Below are positions 1-7,192 of a stretch of 8,004 nucleotides of DNA, piece after piece (the first letter of the stretch is position 1; every line of letters starts with the position of its first letter). The translations under genes and the position numbers were made by a program. A model generated the notes under the pieces. That model saw nothing but the letters and a program-made list of their open reading frames with translations. It was not told the DNA's origin and did not search any database. Source of the DNA: an uncultured bacterium (GTDB taxonomy: Bacteria; UBA4055). The stretch is taken from positions 1 to 8,004 of the forward strand of contig CALMWI010000339.1 of NCBI GenBank assembly GCA_937873545.1, in the 5' to 3' direction.

Positions 1-15
1 GAATTAACGCTATAA
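1..15 (+). CDS. C-terminal tail of probable ABC transporter ATPase (5' truncated)
   Basis: The first frame reads E-L-T-L and then a TAA stop, followed directly by the ribosome binding site of the ABC-2 permease gene. Many ATPases of ABC-2 type exporters end in a conserved phrase close to LE(D/E)xFxELT, so ELT just before a stop, immediately upstream of a GldF-like permease, fits the end of the expected GldA-like ATPase. Only four codons are visible, so this rests mainly on gene order. The third frame also stays open to a stop at 33-35 and cannot be strictly excluded. Confidence 0.4.
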   Translation, partial: ELTL

Positions 16-27
16 GGAGACCTTTAA

Positions 28-732
28 ATGAATAACATTTTTATTATAGCCGGAAAAGAGATGAAGTCATACTTTGCTTCCCCGGCGGCATATATAATAA
101 TCATACTGTTTCTTTCCCTGACCGGATGGTTTTTTACAAACACTCTGTTCATAGACGGTGGACAGGCGGAATTAAGATCAAATTTCGGCATAATACCTTT
201 CCTGCTGCTGTTCTTTGTTCCTGCCCTGACAATGAAAATGGTGGCTGAAGAAAAAAAGAGCGGAACTATTGAGCTGTTAACAACTCTGCCGCTTAAAGAT
301 TCCGATATCATTTTCGGGAAGTTTCTTGGATCTCTGTTCATTCTTCTGCTTGCTGTATCGCTTACTTTTCCGAACATTCTTACAGTCGGTCTGTTAGGAA
401 AACCCGACTGGGGTGTTCTGTTCTGCGGTTATGCGGGACTATTCCTTATGGGGGCAGCGTTTACATCTATAGGTATTTATACTTCATCAATAACGGATAA
501 CCAGATCGTGGCGTTCATTATAAGTTTTTTTGTTCTGTTCCTACTGGTGATTTTGAATAACCTTCTGATATTTCTTCCCTTCCAGTCAGTGTTCGAATAT
601 CTCGCGTCTTCAACGCATTACGAAAATATGTTAAAAGGCGTCATTGACTCGAAAGATCTGATATACTTTTTCTCTATCATGATTATTTTCCTGACGGCGG
701 CCTCAAAAACCCTCGAAAGCAGAAAAAAATAA
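28..732 (+). CDS. ABC-2 type transporter permease, GldF-like
   Basis: This is a 234-residue integral membrane protein, the permease half of an ABC exporter in the cytoplasmic membrane. About six hydrophobic segments are visible near residues 21-40, 54-70, 98-120, 130-150, 158-183 and 210-226. Between the second and third lies the family signature, residues 71-89 (MVAEEKKSGTIELLTTLPL), a cytoplasmic stretch typical of the ABC-2 / GldF / NosY-like permeases. Length matches the family (about 230-250). The start at 28 has a strong AAGGAGA site seven bases upstream. It lies between a probable ATPase tail and a GldG-like gene 18 bases downstream, so it is probably co-transcribed with both. The GldF name reflects family and gene order; the exported substrate is unknown, and gliding motility cannot be claimed from this window. 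Confidence 0.9.
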   Translation: MNNIFIIAGKEMKSYFASPAAYIIIILFLSLTGWFFTNTLFIDGGQAELRSNFGIIPFLLLFFVPALTMKMVAEEKKSGTIELLTTLPLKDSDIIFGKFLGSLFILLLAVSLTFPNILTVGLLGKPDWGVLFCGYAGLFLMGAAFTSIGIYTSSITDNQIVAFIISFFVLFLLVILNNLLIFLPFQSVFEYLASSTHYENMLKGVIDSKDLIYFFSIMIIFLTAASKTLESRKK

Positions 733-750
733 TATTCAAAGGAAAGCGAA

Positions 751-2280
751 ATGAAAAATAAATTCAAAGATTTTGACATCAGCCTTGTTTTCATACTCGG
801 CATTGTTGTTCTTGTTAATATAATTTCAGTTTTCTATTTTTTCAGGCTCGATCTGACTGACGGAAGAATTTACTCTCTATCCGATGCCAGTAAGAAAATA
901 GTTGCAGGTCTTGATGATAAGGTGATCGTAAAATGTTTTTTTTCCAGTGAGCTTCCGCCGGAAATGAAATCCATACCCCGTCAGATAAAAGACAACCTCG
1001 ACGAATATAAAACATATTCGAACGGAAATCTCGAATATGAATTCATCGACCAGACCAGCGAGGAATTTTCTAAACAGATAATGGATTACCAGTTGCCTTC
1101 AGCGCAGGTCCAGATGCTTGAAAAAGACGAGTTCAAGGTCAAAAGGATCTTTATGGGGATGGTGATCCTTTACGAAGATAAAAAGGAGATAATTCCCTTC
1201 ATTCAGCAGGGCGATATCCCTGCGATAGAGTATGAGATAACAAGCAGAATAAAAAAACTCGCGACGGACAAACTGCCTTCGATCGGGATTTTATCGGGAT
1301 TCGGATGTGCACAGCCTGAAGAGATCAGGACGGTATTGCAGGTTTTATCGTCCCAGTATGTTGTCGATCAGGTTACAGCCGACACGAATTCTCTGAAAAC
1401 TGACAGAATAAACACTCTTCTTATAATAAGCCCGAAAGAAAACTTCACTCAGGAAGCCCTCTCCGCGATAGATAAATTTATCATGTCCGGAGGCAAAGCG
1501 GCTTTTTTTGTGGATAAAACTTCTATTAATCTACAAATGCAGAACGCATCGGATCTGAACCTTAATCTGGATTCGCTTATGATGGCTTACGGTGTGAAAG
1601 TTAATAATGATCTTATAGGTGACAAGCAGGCCGGAATTATAACCGTCAGACAGCAGAAGGGTTTCTTTACTATTGCGAATCCGGTAAAGTACCCGTTTCT
1701 TCCCCATATTACAGACATGGACAGGTCATCACCAGTAACACAGAAGATCGAAGCCGTTGACCTGTATTTTGCCAGTTCGCTCGATACCACTTTCTCTAAT
1801 GGTAAGAATATTGAACTGAAAGTACTGGCAAGGACATCGTCTGAAACATTCATCCAGTCAGGAAATTACAATATTATGGCGGACAGAGATATCGAAGATT
1901 ATACTTTCGGTTCTGAAAAACTGCCTGTGATAGCGCTTTTAAAAGGTTCGTTCCAGTCTTATTTCAACTCTTCAGAAAAGAGCCTTGAGACAAGGATCGC
2001 GGTTTCCGGTGATGCGGATTTTTTTCAGGAAAATAAATTTGGTTCGCAGGAGAATATCAGTCTGTTCCTTAATCTGGTCGACTGGCTGACAGCCGACGAA
2101 GCCCTGATCTCAATAAGGTCAAAGAACATTACTCAAAGACCTCTTGATAAGGTTGAAGACGGTGACAAGACCATAATCAAATGGCTAAATATCGCATTGA
2201 TACCGGTACTGATAGCGGCCATGGGAATATTGAGGTGGAGAAAGAACAGGAACAGAAAAGACTTCAGTTTAAAAAAATAG
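751..2280 (+). CDS. GldG-like ABC transporter auxiliary protein
   Basis: This 509-residue protein has an N-terminal membrane anchor (about 11-31), a long soluble region, and a C-terminal membrane helix (about 476-494) followed by a basic tail. That is the topology of the GldG / ABC_transp_aux family, in which the middle is periplasmic. Family signatures are visible: FRLDLTDGRIYSLSDASK just after the first helix (31-48), and near the end NLVDWLTADEALISIRSKN, followed by RPL before the last helix. The segment around 176-270 (PSIGILSGFG...TLLIISP...FIMSGGKAAFFVD) looks like the Rossmann-like part of the family. It starts 18 bases after the permease with an AAAGGA site and ends 12 bases before the DUF4340 gene. 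It likely works in a complex with the permease and ATPase; its molecular role is not known. Confidence 0.88.
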   Translation: MKNKFKDFDISLVFILGIVVLVNIISVFYFFRLDLTDGRIYSLSDASKKIVAGLDDKVIVKCFFSSELPPEMKSIPRQIKDNLDEYKTYSNGNLEYEFIDQTSEEFSKQIMDYQLPSAQVQMLEKDEFKVKRIFMGMVILYEDKKEIIPFIQQGDIPAIEYEITSRIKKLATDKLPSIGILSGFGCAQPEEIRTVLQVLSSQYVVDQVTADTNSLKTDRINTLLIISPKENFTQEALSAIDKFIMSGGKAAFFVDKTSINLQMQNASDLNLNLDSLMMAYGVKVNNDLIGDKQAGIITVRQQKGFFTIANPVKYPFLPHITDMDRSSPVTQKIEAVDLYFASSLDTTFSNGKNIELKVLARTSSETFIQSGNYNIMADRDIEDYTFGSEKLPVIALLKGSFQSYFNSSEKSLETRIAVSGDADFFQENKFGSQENISLFLNLVDWLTADEALISIRSKNITQRPLDKVEDGDKTIIKWLNIALIPVLIAAMGILRWRKNRNRKDFSLKK

Positions 2281-2292
2281 ACAGGTATTGCC

Positions 2293-3177
2293 ATGAAAAA
2301 AAATTTTATTTACATAATAACCATCGTAATTCTTTCAGCAGCAGTAATAATTCTTTTGAAAAAACCTGTTAAAACTACAGATGAATTCGACACACAGTTG
2401 TTGAGAGCAGATTCACTTCAATTAATTGAGATCACATATGAGCATAACGGGAGCAGAATCCTGCTCTCAAAAGGCTTGGATAAATGGCAGATCAGGGAAC
2501 CGGGCGCTTATGAACCTGATCCGAATACTGTGAGAACTATACTTCAGTTCGCTACCGGTCTGACGCTTAAGAACATTATTTCCGAGAAACCTGAAAAATT
2601 CTCAAAATTCGGAGTTGACAGCACCGGAATAGTTATTACATTAAGAAAGCAGGACAATTCAAGAATGAGCTATATAATCGGAAACGATGACAAAGAACGG
2701 AACTACTCGTTCTTCAGGCTCCCCGAAGATAACAGAGTTTTTTTAGGAACTCTATTTCCCCGATATAGAATTACTTCAGATGTAAAATCATGGCGGAATA
2801 AAGCGATTTCTCAGATAAGACCGGCAGATATCAAAGCTCTTTCTCTATTGTCAGGCAGTGATGTTCTTGAGATTTCTAGAAATAATGATAGCTGGAGTAT
2901 TTTGAAAAACGGCAAAGAGGTTTCAGTCGGAAAAGAAAAAATAGAAAAATCTCTAAATAAGTTATCCGCGTTTAACGCATCGGATTTTCCCTCTGTAGAT
3001 CCGTTTAAAGATTATGCGCCCGGAATAACACTTATGATCTCAACTGTCAACACAAAACATGAAATTCTGCTGTTAAAAACGCCTGAAAGCTCTTTTGCAT
3101 TTAGAAAAGATAAAAGTCAGGCTTTTAAGATCAGTGATGAGGATTATGCTGTTTTTGAAGACCTGCTGAAAAAATAA
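2293..3177 (+). CDS. DUF4340 domain-containing membrane-anchored protein
   Basis: This 294-residue protein has a basic start (MKKN) and one hydrophobic segment at about 5-22, then a soluble region presumably outside the cytoplasmic membrane. The soluble part contains the repeated pattern typical of DUF4340: a WQIREPGAYEPDPNTVRTIL segment (73-92), a KFGVDSTGIVITL strand pair (104-116), an IGNDD turn, a WRNKAISQIRPADIKALSL segment and a second WSILKNGKEV copy (202-211). DUF4340 genes regularly sit directly after GldG-like genes, as here, with a 12-base gap. The ribosome binding site is weak (AGG at 2283-2285), so expression may depend on translation of the upstream gene. It is probably a fourth component of the exporter, with no known biochemical activity. 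The family call rests on pattern recognition and gene order. Confidence 0.82.
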   Translation: MKKNFIYIITIVILSAAVIILLKKPVKTTDEFDTQLLRADSLQLIEITYEHNGSRILLSKGLDKWQIREPGAYEPDPNTVRTILQFATGLTLKNIISEKPEKFSKFGVDSTGIVITLRKQDNSRMSYIIGNDDKERNYSFFRLPEDNRVFLGTLFPRYRITSDVKSWRNKAISQIRPADIKALSLLSGSDVLEISRNNDSWSILKNGKEVSVGKEKIEKSLNKLSAFNASDFPSVDPFKDYAPGITLMISTVNTKHEILLLKTPESSFAFRKDKSQAFKISDEDYAVFEDLLKK

Positions 3178-3247
3178 TTATGACTTTTTTCATTGATATT
3201 ATTTCATTTATTGCGTTACTTGGCTATTAATAAACAGGGGAGATTAA

Positions 3248-5809
3248 ATGTTTACCAGAATTATACTTGCAGCGCTGCTTACTGTGACATTAACGCTGTT
3301 TTCTGTTCCGGTCGGAAGATCCGAAGCAGAAACAGCCGCAAAGAACTGGCTCAACGGCAGAACAGGAACAAAAAATTATATTTCCGTTTCGGAATATATA
3401 AACTACTCTGATGCTGTCCACATTTTCAGTTTTAAGGACGGCGGGTTTGTTATAATAGCCGCTGATGACGCTTCTATACCAGTTCTCGGATATTCTTTTA
3501 CGGGAGAATTCGGAGACGGCGCAGAAAAATCCAATATCAGCTTCTGGCTCGGATTATATAAAACCGCTATCGAAGAGATCAGAACAAAAAATCTCGACAA
3601 CAGCGGAACATCAGCCGTATGGAAAGATATCCTTGAGAACAGAATTTCTAAATTTGAAGGTAAAGCGGTAGAACCTCTATTAACTTCTACATGGAACCAG
3701 AGTCCGATATATAACATGTACTGCCCTCTTGACGGAGGGAGCCTTTCCGTTGTCGGATGCGTTGCAACGGCCATGTCGCAGATCATGTACTACCATAAGT
3801 ATCCTGCAACAGGCAAAAGTTTTTCATCATACAGCACTCTGGATCAGAACCTTGCAGTAAATTATTATTTGTCAAAGTACAACTGGGATCTTATGCCTAA
3901 CGCGCTTTCAAGTTCTTCTTCAGTTACAGAAAAACATGAAGTTGCTCAAATATCTTACCATGCAGGCGTCAGTGTTGAAATGATGTACGGCGCGGACGGA
4001 TCCGGTGCTTATTCTGAAGATGTCCCCTATGCTCTTAAAACATATTTTAAGTATAATACCGCAGTAAAACACGAATACCGTTCTGCTTATAACGCAACAA
4101 CATGGAGAACAATGCTTCAGGACCAGCTGAATAAAAGTCAGCCTGTTTATTATTCAGGGCAGGGCCCGGCCGGCGGACATGCCTTTGTATGCGACGGCTA
4201 TCAGGATGCAGATTATTACCATTTCAACTGGGGATGGGGGGGAGCCGCCAACGGATACTACTCTATAGACAATCTTAACCCAAGCGGAATGACCTTCAAT
4301 GACTATCAGGCTGTTGTAAGAGACATAATCCCGAAAACGATCGATCTTATCCTGACCAACCCGATAGAGGACATTCAGACTGAGGAAACTTCCTATCAGA
4401 TTACTCTGGGAGATCATTTTACCAGCGTTTCGGGTGATGCAATCAGCTACGCGATAGATCCTTCAAGCAGCATCAACGGACTTCAATATAGTATAGTCGG
4501 CGGAGTTCTGACACTTAACAAACTCGAAGACGGAATTTCGCATATAGTTCTGACATCCTCGACCAGGAACGACAACAATTTTGACGATTTTTATATTCAG
4601 TTCGGACAGAACAGCCTGACCGCCGGATTCGGGAAGTCGTATGATTTCAGCTCCGCTGCTTATCTGGACGCAGGAAACTCAACTGAAGCTAACTCCATGC
4701 AGAAGTTATCTTTTTCTTCATGGATTAAACTGAATTCAGTAAACAGAGAACACGGAATAGCATCCAAAGCGATTTCTTCAAGCTCAGGGTGGTACCTGAT
4801 GGTACAGAATAACAATATTATTAAATTCTCAGTTAAAACCCAGGATGGTATAACCAGAAGGATTTACAGTCTATCTTCGCTGCAGGCTGATAAATGGTAT
4901 CATATTGACGCGGTCTATGACGGAAAAGACCTTTTCCTTTACATCAACGGCGAACTTGACAACTCAAAAACCACTTACACTGCAGTTTCGGCAATGGCTA
5001 ACGACTCGGATCGGAACATAATGCTCGGGAACGCTTACGGTTTATACATGGACGGACAGATAGACGAAGCTGTTCTATGGAATGATGCGATATCACTTGA
5101 ACAGATTAGAGAGATAATGGGAAAAACCCCTGACGTTTCAATGCCGGGACTTCTTTCCTACTGGCCCCTAAACGAAGGTTTTTACGCGGCTTCGGAAGAT
5201 GTCGCGGGTCTTCATGACGGCACTTTTATAAACAACGATCTCAGTTACTGGAAGGAATCGGAAGCTCCTCTTTATTTTTTCATGGACTGGAATTCAGTGC
5301 TGGTGTCTAAACTTCTCGGAAGCCCTAGTGCGTCAGCTGTTTACAGTCTTACACAAACACCTACACTTGGCAGTTTTGATATAACCGGTCCTGCCACAGG
5401 TGATTTTTCTTACACGCCGTCACCTGACACATCAGGCCTTGAAGAAATTAAATATTCTATAACTTTCAGTAAGGGAACAACGCCTGAAAAAACAGTTTAT
5501 ATTAGCATAAAAGAGACAACAGGAATAGATGACGGCTCAGTTCCGCGAACGGTCACTCTTGAACAGAACTATCCGAACCCTTTCAACCCTTCGACCATGA
5601 TATCCTTTACCCTAAAGGAAACATCAGAAGTAAGATTGAGTATTTTTAATATCAGCGGACAGAAAGTTTCCGAAGTTGCGAAAGGCATTTTTAATGCTGG
5701 AGTACACAAAGTTGATTTTGACGGCAGCGGACTTAACTCCGGAGTTTATTACTATACGCTTGAAGCCGACGGATCGAGTATGACAAGAAAAATGCTTCTG
5801 ATTAAATAG
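3248..5809 (+). CDS. Secreted C10 (streptopain-like) cysteine peptidase with LamG and C-terminal sorting domains
   Basis: This is an 853-residue secreted multidomain protease. Residues 1 to about 25 form a signal peptide. Residues 27-115 resemble the SpeB/Spi propeptide (AKNWL..., FVIIAADDASIPVLGY). The C10 catalytic domain spans about 140-360: TSTWNQ (146-151), nucleophile Cys171 in VVGCVATAMSQIMYYHKYP, His311 in GGHAFVCDGY, and Asn327-Trp328 in HFNWGWGG. The 16-residue His-Asn spacing is as in SpeB, so the enzyme looks intact. Then come a cadherin-like Ig domain (about 366-455), a LamG/concanavalin-like domain (about 465-628, with SFSSWIKL, WYHIDAVYDG and GQIDEAVLW), a VCBS-like domain (about 685-756), and a C-terminal sorting domain (768-853) opening with NYPNPFNPST. 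The likely role is digestion of extracellular protein, either released or held on the cell surface. The start has a GGGGAG site five bases upstream. The gene lies 70 bases after the ABC operon and may have its own promoter, though I see no good one. Confidence 0.92.
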   Translation: MFTRIILAALLTVTLTLFSVPVGRSEAETAAKNWLNGRTGTKNYISVSEYINYSDAVHIFSFKDGGFVIIAADDASIPVLGYSFTGEFGDGAEKSNISFWLGLYKTAIEEIRTKNLDNSGTSAVWKDILENRISKFEGKAVEPLLTSTWNQSPIYNMYCPLDGGSLSVVGCVATAMSQIMYYHKYPATGKSFSSYSTLDQNLAVNYYLSKYNWDLMPNALSSSSSVTEKHEVAQISYHAGVSVEMMYGADGSGAYSEDVPYALKTYFKYNTAVKHEYRSAYNATTWRTMLQDQLNKSQPVYYSGQGPAGGHAFVCDGYQDADYYHFNWGWGGAANGYYSIDNLNPSGMTFNDYQAVVRDIIPKTIDLILTNPIEDIQTEETSYQITLGDHFTSVSGDAISYAIDPSSSINGLQYSIVGGVLTLNKLEDGISHIVLTSSTRNDNNFDDFYIQFGQNSLTAGFGKSYDFSSAAYLDAGNSTEANSMQKLSFSSWIKLNSVNREHGIASKAISSSSGWYLMVQNNNIIKFSVKTQDGITRRIYSLSSLQADKWYHIDAVYDGKDLFLYINGELDNSKTTYTAVSAMANDSDRNIMLGNAYGLYMDGQIDEAVLWNDAISLEQIREIMGKTPDVSMPGLLSYWPLNEGFYAASEDVAGLHDGTFINNDLSYWKESEAPLYFFMDWNSVLVSKLLGSPSASAVYSLTQTPTLGSFDITGPATGDFSYTPSPDTSGLEEIKYSITFSKGTTPEKTVYISIKETTGIDDGSVPRTVTLEQNYPNPFNPSTMISFTLKETSEVRLSIFNISGQKVSEVAKGIFNAGVHKVDFDGSGLNSGVYYYTLEADGSSMTRKMLLIK

Positions 5810-5825
5810 TTACATTACAGCAATA

Positions 5826-5853
5826 AAAAAAGGGCGGTTGACCGCCCTTTTTT
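5826..5853. terminator. Bidirectional rho-independent terminator
   Basis: A perfect GC-rich stem, GGGCGG (5832-5837) with CCGCCC (5842-5847), closes a TTGA loop. It is flanked by six A on the left and six T on the right, which can extend the stem or serve as the U-tract on either strand. It lies 16 bases after the peptidase stop codon and two bases beyond the stop codon of the converging gcvT gene, so it can serve both. Confidence 0.92.
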
Positions 5854-5855
5854 AT

Positions 5856-6974
5856 TTATAGAAAATTCTTCATTTTCATTCGCGATGTCGGTTTGACGAA
5901 AGGTGATGAAGAAACCTCTCCCTCAAGTATCCTGCTCTTGCCTTCTTCGCAGAATGTAAGCTTAGTGCCGATCTCGAGAGCTTTTTCAGAGATTAAAAAG
6001 CCGATCGGTTTATTCTCTAAAGTCGGTGACAGAACTCCCGATACAACATGACCGATCTTAGTGCCGTTCATAAATACATTCCAGCCGTGCATGGCCTTGC
6101 TTCTGCCGTTCATAACGAACGGAATTGTGTGGCTTTTTATTCCTGCGGCCTTTACTTTATTTAAAGCGGCTTTGCCGATAAACTCGTGTTCCCATTCGAA
6201 AACGAATTCCCAAGGTGTCGCCAGCGCCGGAATGTCAGGATGAATTTCATGCCCGTGAAGCGGAAGGCCTGCTTCAGTTCTAAGAGAATCCCTTGCGCCT
6301 AAACCACATGGTTCGATGCCGTACTTCTCCCCTGTTGATAAAAGAAGGTTCCAGAGTTCGATCGTATATTTTATATCGCAGTAAATCTCGAAACCGATCT
6401 CTCCTGTGTATCCGGTTCTTGAAAGCAGAACAGGAATGTTTTTCAGCATTACATTATCTCTGAATCTGAAAAATCCGAACTTGTCGAGAACTTCTTCTCC
6501 CGCAAGGTCTCTAATGATCTTTGGAGCATTCGGTCCCTGAAGATCGAGTTTTGCTGTATTGTCGCTTTTGTCAATCACCGTCACACCGGCGGGCGCGTTC
6601 TTTTTCAGCCATGCGAAATCACCGGGTATTCCGCCCGCGTTAACGACAAGCATCCATTTTTCGTCATTGAATTTATAAATTATGCAGTCATCTATTACTC
6701 CGCCCTTTTCGTTCAGCATGAAATTATACATCGCCTGGCCTTCTTCCATTCCCAAGACATCATTTGTTAGAAGATTCGACATCATTTCTTTACTGCCTTT
6801 TCCCAGAATGTCAAATTCTCCCATGTGGCAGATGTCAAAAATACCTACTGCTTTTCTTGTTGCGTGATGTTCGACGCTCTGACCTTTTTTATACCAAAGA
6901 GGCATTTCCCAGCCGGCGAAATCGACCATTTTACCGCCCAGCTTTACATGTTCATCGTACAAAATCGTTCTCAT
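5856..6974 (-). CDS. gcvT: Aminomethyltransferase, T protein of the glycine cleavage system
   Basis: This 372-residue protein is full length for GcvT (about 360-375). The enzyme takes the aminomethyl group from the lipoylated H protein to tetrahydrofolate, releasing ammonia and giving 5,10-methylenetetrahydrofolate in the cytoplasm. Conserved stretches follow in order: LYDEHVKLGGKMVDFAGWEMPLWY (5-28), Tyr83, GGVIDDCIIY (91-100) with the key acidic pair Asp95-Asp96, VVNAGG (110-115), SRTGYTGEIGFEIY (185-198), GLGARDSLRTEAGLPLHGHEI (224-244) and GHVVSGVLSPTLENKPIGF near the end. The start is fixed by family alignment and by a GGGAG site (6981-6985) six bases upstream. The usual NAxNxxKD segment reads NAGGIPGD here, a small variation. 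No gcvH or gcvP lies beside it, so the rest of the pathway must be encoded elsewhere or be absent. A stand-alone C1-transfer role is less likely but possible. Confidence 0.93.
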   Translation of the reverse strand: MRTILYDEHVKLGGKMVDFAGWEMPLWYKKGQSVEHHATRKAVGIFDICHMGEFDILGKGSKEMMSNLLTNDVLGMEEGQAMYNFMLNEKGGVIDDCIIYKFNDEKWMLVVNAGGIPGDFAWLKKNAPAGVTVIDKSDNTAKLDLQGPNAPKIIRDLAGEEVLDKFGFFRFRDNVMLKNIPVLLSRTGYTGEIGFEIYCDIKYTIELWNLLLSTGEKYGIEPCGLGARDSLRTEAGLPLHGHEIHPDIPALATPWEFVFEWEHEFIGKAALNKVKAAGIKSHTIPFVMNGRSKAMHGWNVFMNGTKIGHVVSGVLSPTLENKPIGFLISEKALEIGTKLTFCEEGKSRILEGEVSSSPFVKPTSRMKMKNFL

Positions 6975-7055
6975 TTAAAACTCCCGTTCTAAAGTTAATT
7001 TTTTCGTCAGAATTTAACAATGCAAAACTGAAATTGCAATTTAATTATTAATACA

Positions 7056-7066
7056 CTCCGTCGGAG
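7056..7066. repeat. Short palindrome CTCCG-T-CGGAG, possible operator
   Basis: Two perfect 5-base arms around a single central base lie in the divergent gap between gcvT and the tetR-family gene. TetR-family proteins usually bind palindromes in their own promoter region, so this is a candidate operator. It is shorter than most TetR sites and could be chance. Confidence 0.3.
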
Positions 7067-7093
7067 AATTTACGGGTTTCAGGGAGTATTTAT

Positions 7094-7106
7094 GGACATT
7101 TCGTCC
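7094..7106. repeat. Inverted repeat GGAC-N5-GTCC, possible operator
   Basis: Perfect 4-base arms are separated by ATTTC, nine bases upstream of the candidate -35 box of the tetR-family gene. The position suits a regulator-binding site, but arms this short occur often by chance. Confidence 0.25.
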
Positions 7107-7115
7107 GAAATAAAA

Positions 7116-7143
7116 TTGAAATGAATATATCTGTTGTTAAATT
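7116..7143 (+). promoter_or_regulatory. Candidate promoter for the tetR-family operon
   Basis: TTGAAA (7116-7121) and TAAATT (7138-7143) are separated by 16 bases, matching the -35 box at five of six and the -10 box at four of six positions. Read as a Bacteroidota-type promoter, TTG followed 19 bases later by TAAATTTA is also close to the TAnnTTTG consensus. Transcription would start about 40 bases before the ATG at 7193. This is a prediction from consensus matching in AT-rich DNA. Confidence 0.4.
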
Positions 7144-7192
7144 TATCTCAGAAAGTTACCGGTGGTTAAATAAAATACTGAGGGTAGAATAA

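Noticed and set aside
24..377. Minus-strand open frame of 117 codons inside the permease gene.
   Set aside because: It is antisense to the conserved ABC-2 permease coding sequence, and its composition is typical of a shadow frame.
3167..3192. Inverted repeat TGAAAAAA / TTTTTTCA spanning the DUF4340 stop codon, as a possible terminator.
   Set aside because: The stem is almost entirely A-T with a ten-base loop and no separate U-tract, so it would be very weak; it may be chance in AT-rich DNA. Read-through into the peptidase gene cannot be excluded.
3178..3247. Promoter for the C10 peptidase gene in the 70-base gap, with TTGATA (3193-3198) as -35.
   Set aside because: No acceptable -10 box lies at 16-19 bases (TTACTT matches two of six), and TATTAA at 3225 has no matching -35.
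3403..3786. Minus-strand open frame of 127 codons inside the peptidase gene.
   Set aside because: It is antisense to the propeptide and catalytic region, which are clearly coding on the + strand; no family resemblance.
6990..7021. Leftward promoter for gcvT of the Bacteroidota type (ATTG, 20 bases, TAACTTTA on the minus strand).
   Set aside because: The predicted start of transcription would fall on the ribosome binding site GGGAG at 6981-6985, leaving almost no leader.
7021..7038. Inverted repeat TGCAA-N8-TTGCA upstream of gcvT.
   Set aside because: Only five paired bases with no extension; expected by chance in AT-rich intergenic DNA.
6764..7051. Open frame of 95 codons on the + strand opposite the gcvT start.
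   Set aside because: It lies antisense to the conserved GcvT N-terminus, has no good ribosome binding site and shows no recognisable protein pattern; it is a shadow of gcvT.
6975..7192. Glycine riboswitch upstream of gcvT.
   Set aside because: The gap is AT-rich, without the paired GC-rich stems and conserved purine-rich cores expected of a glycine aptamer.
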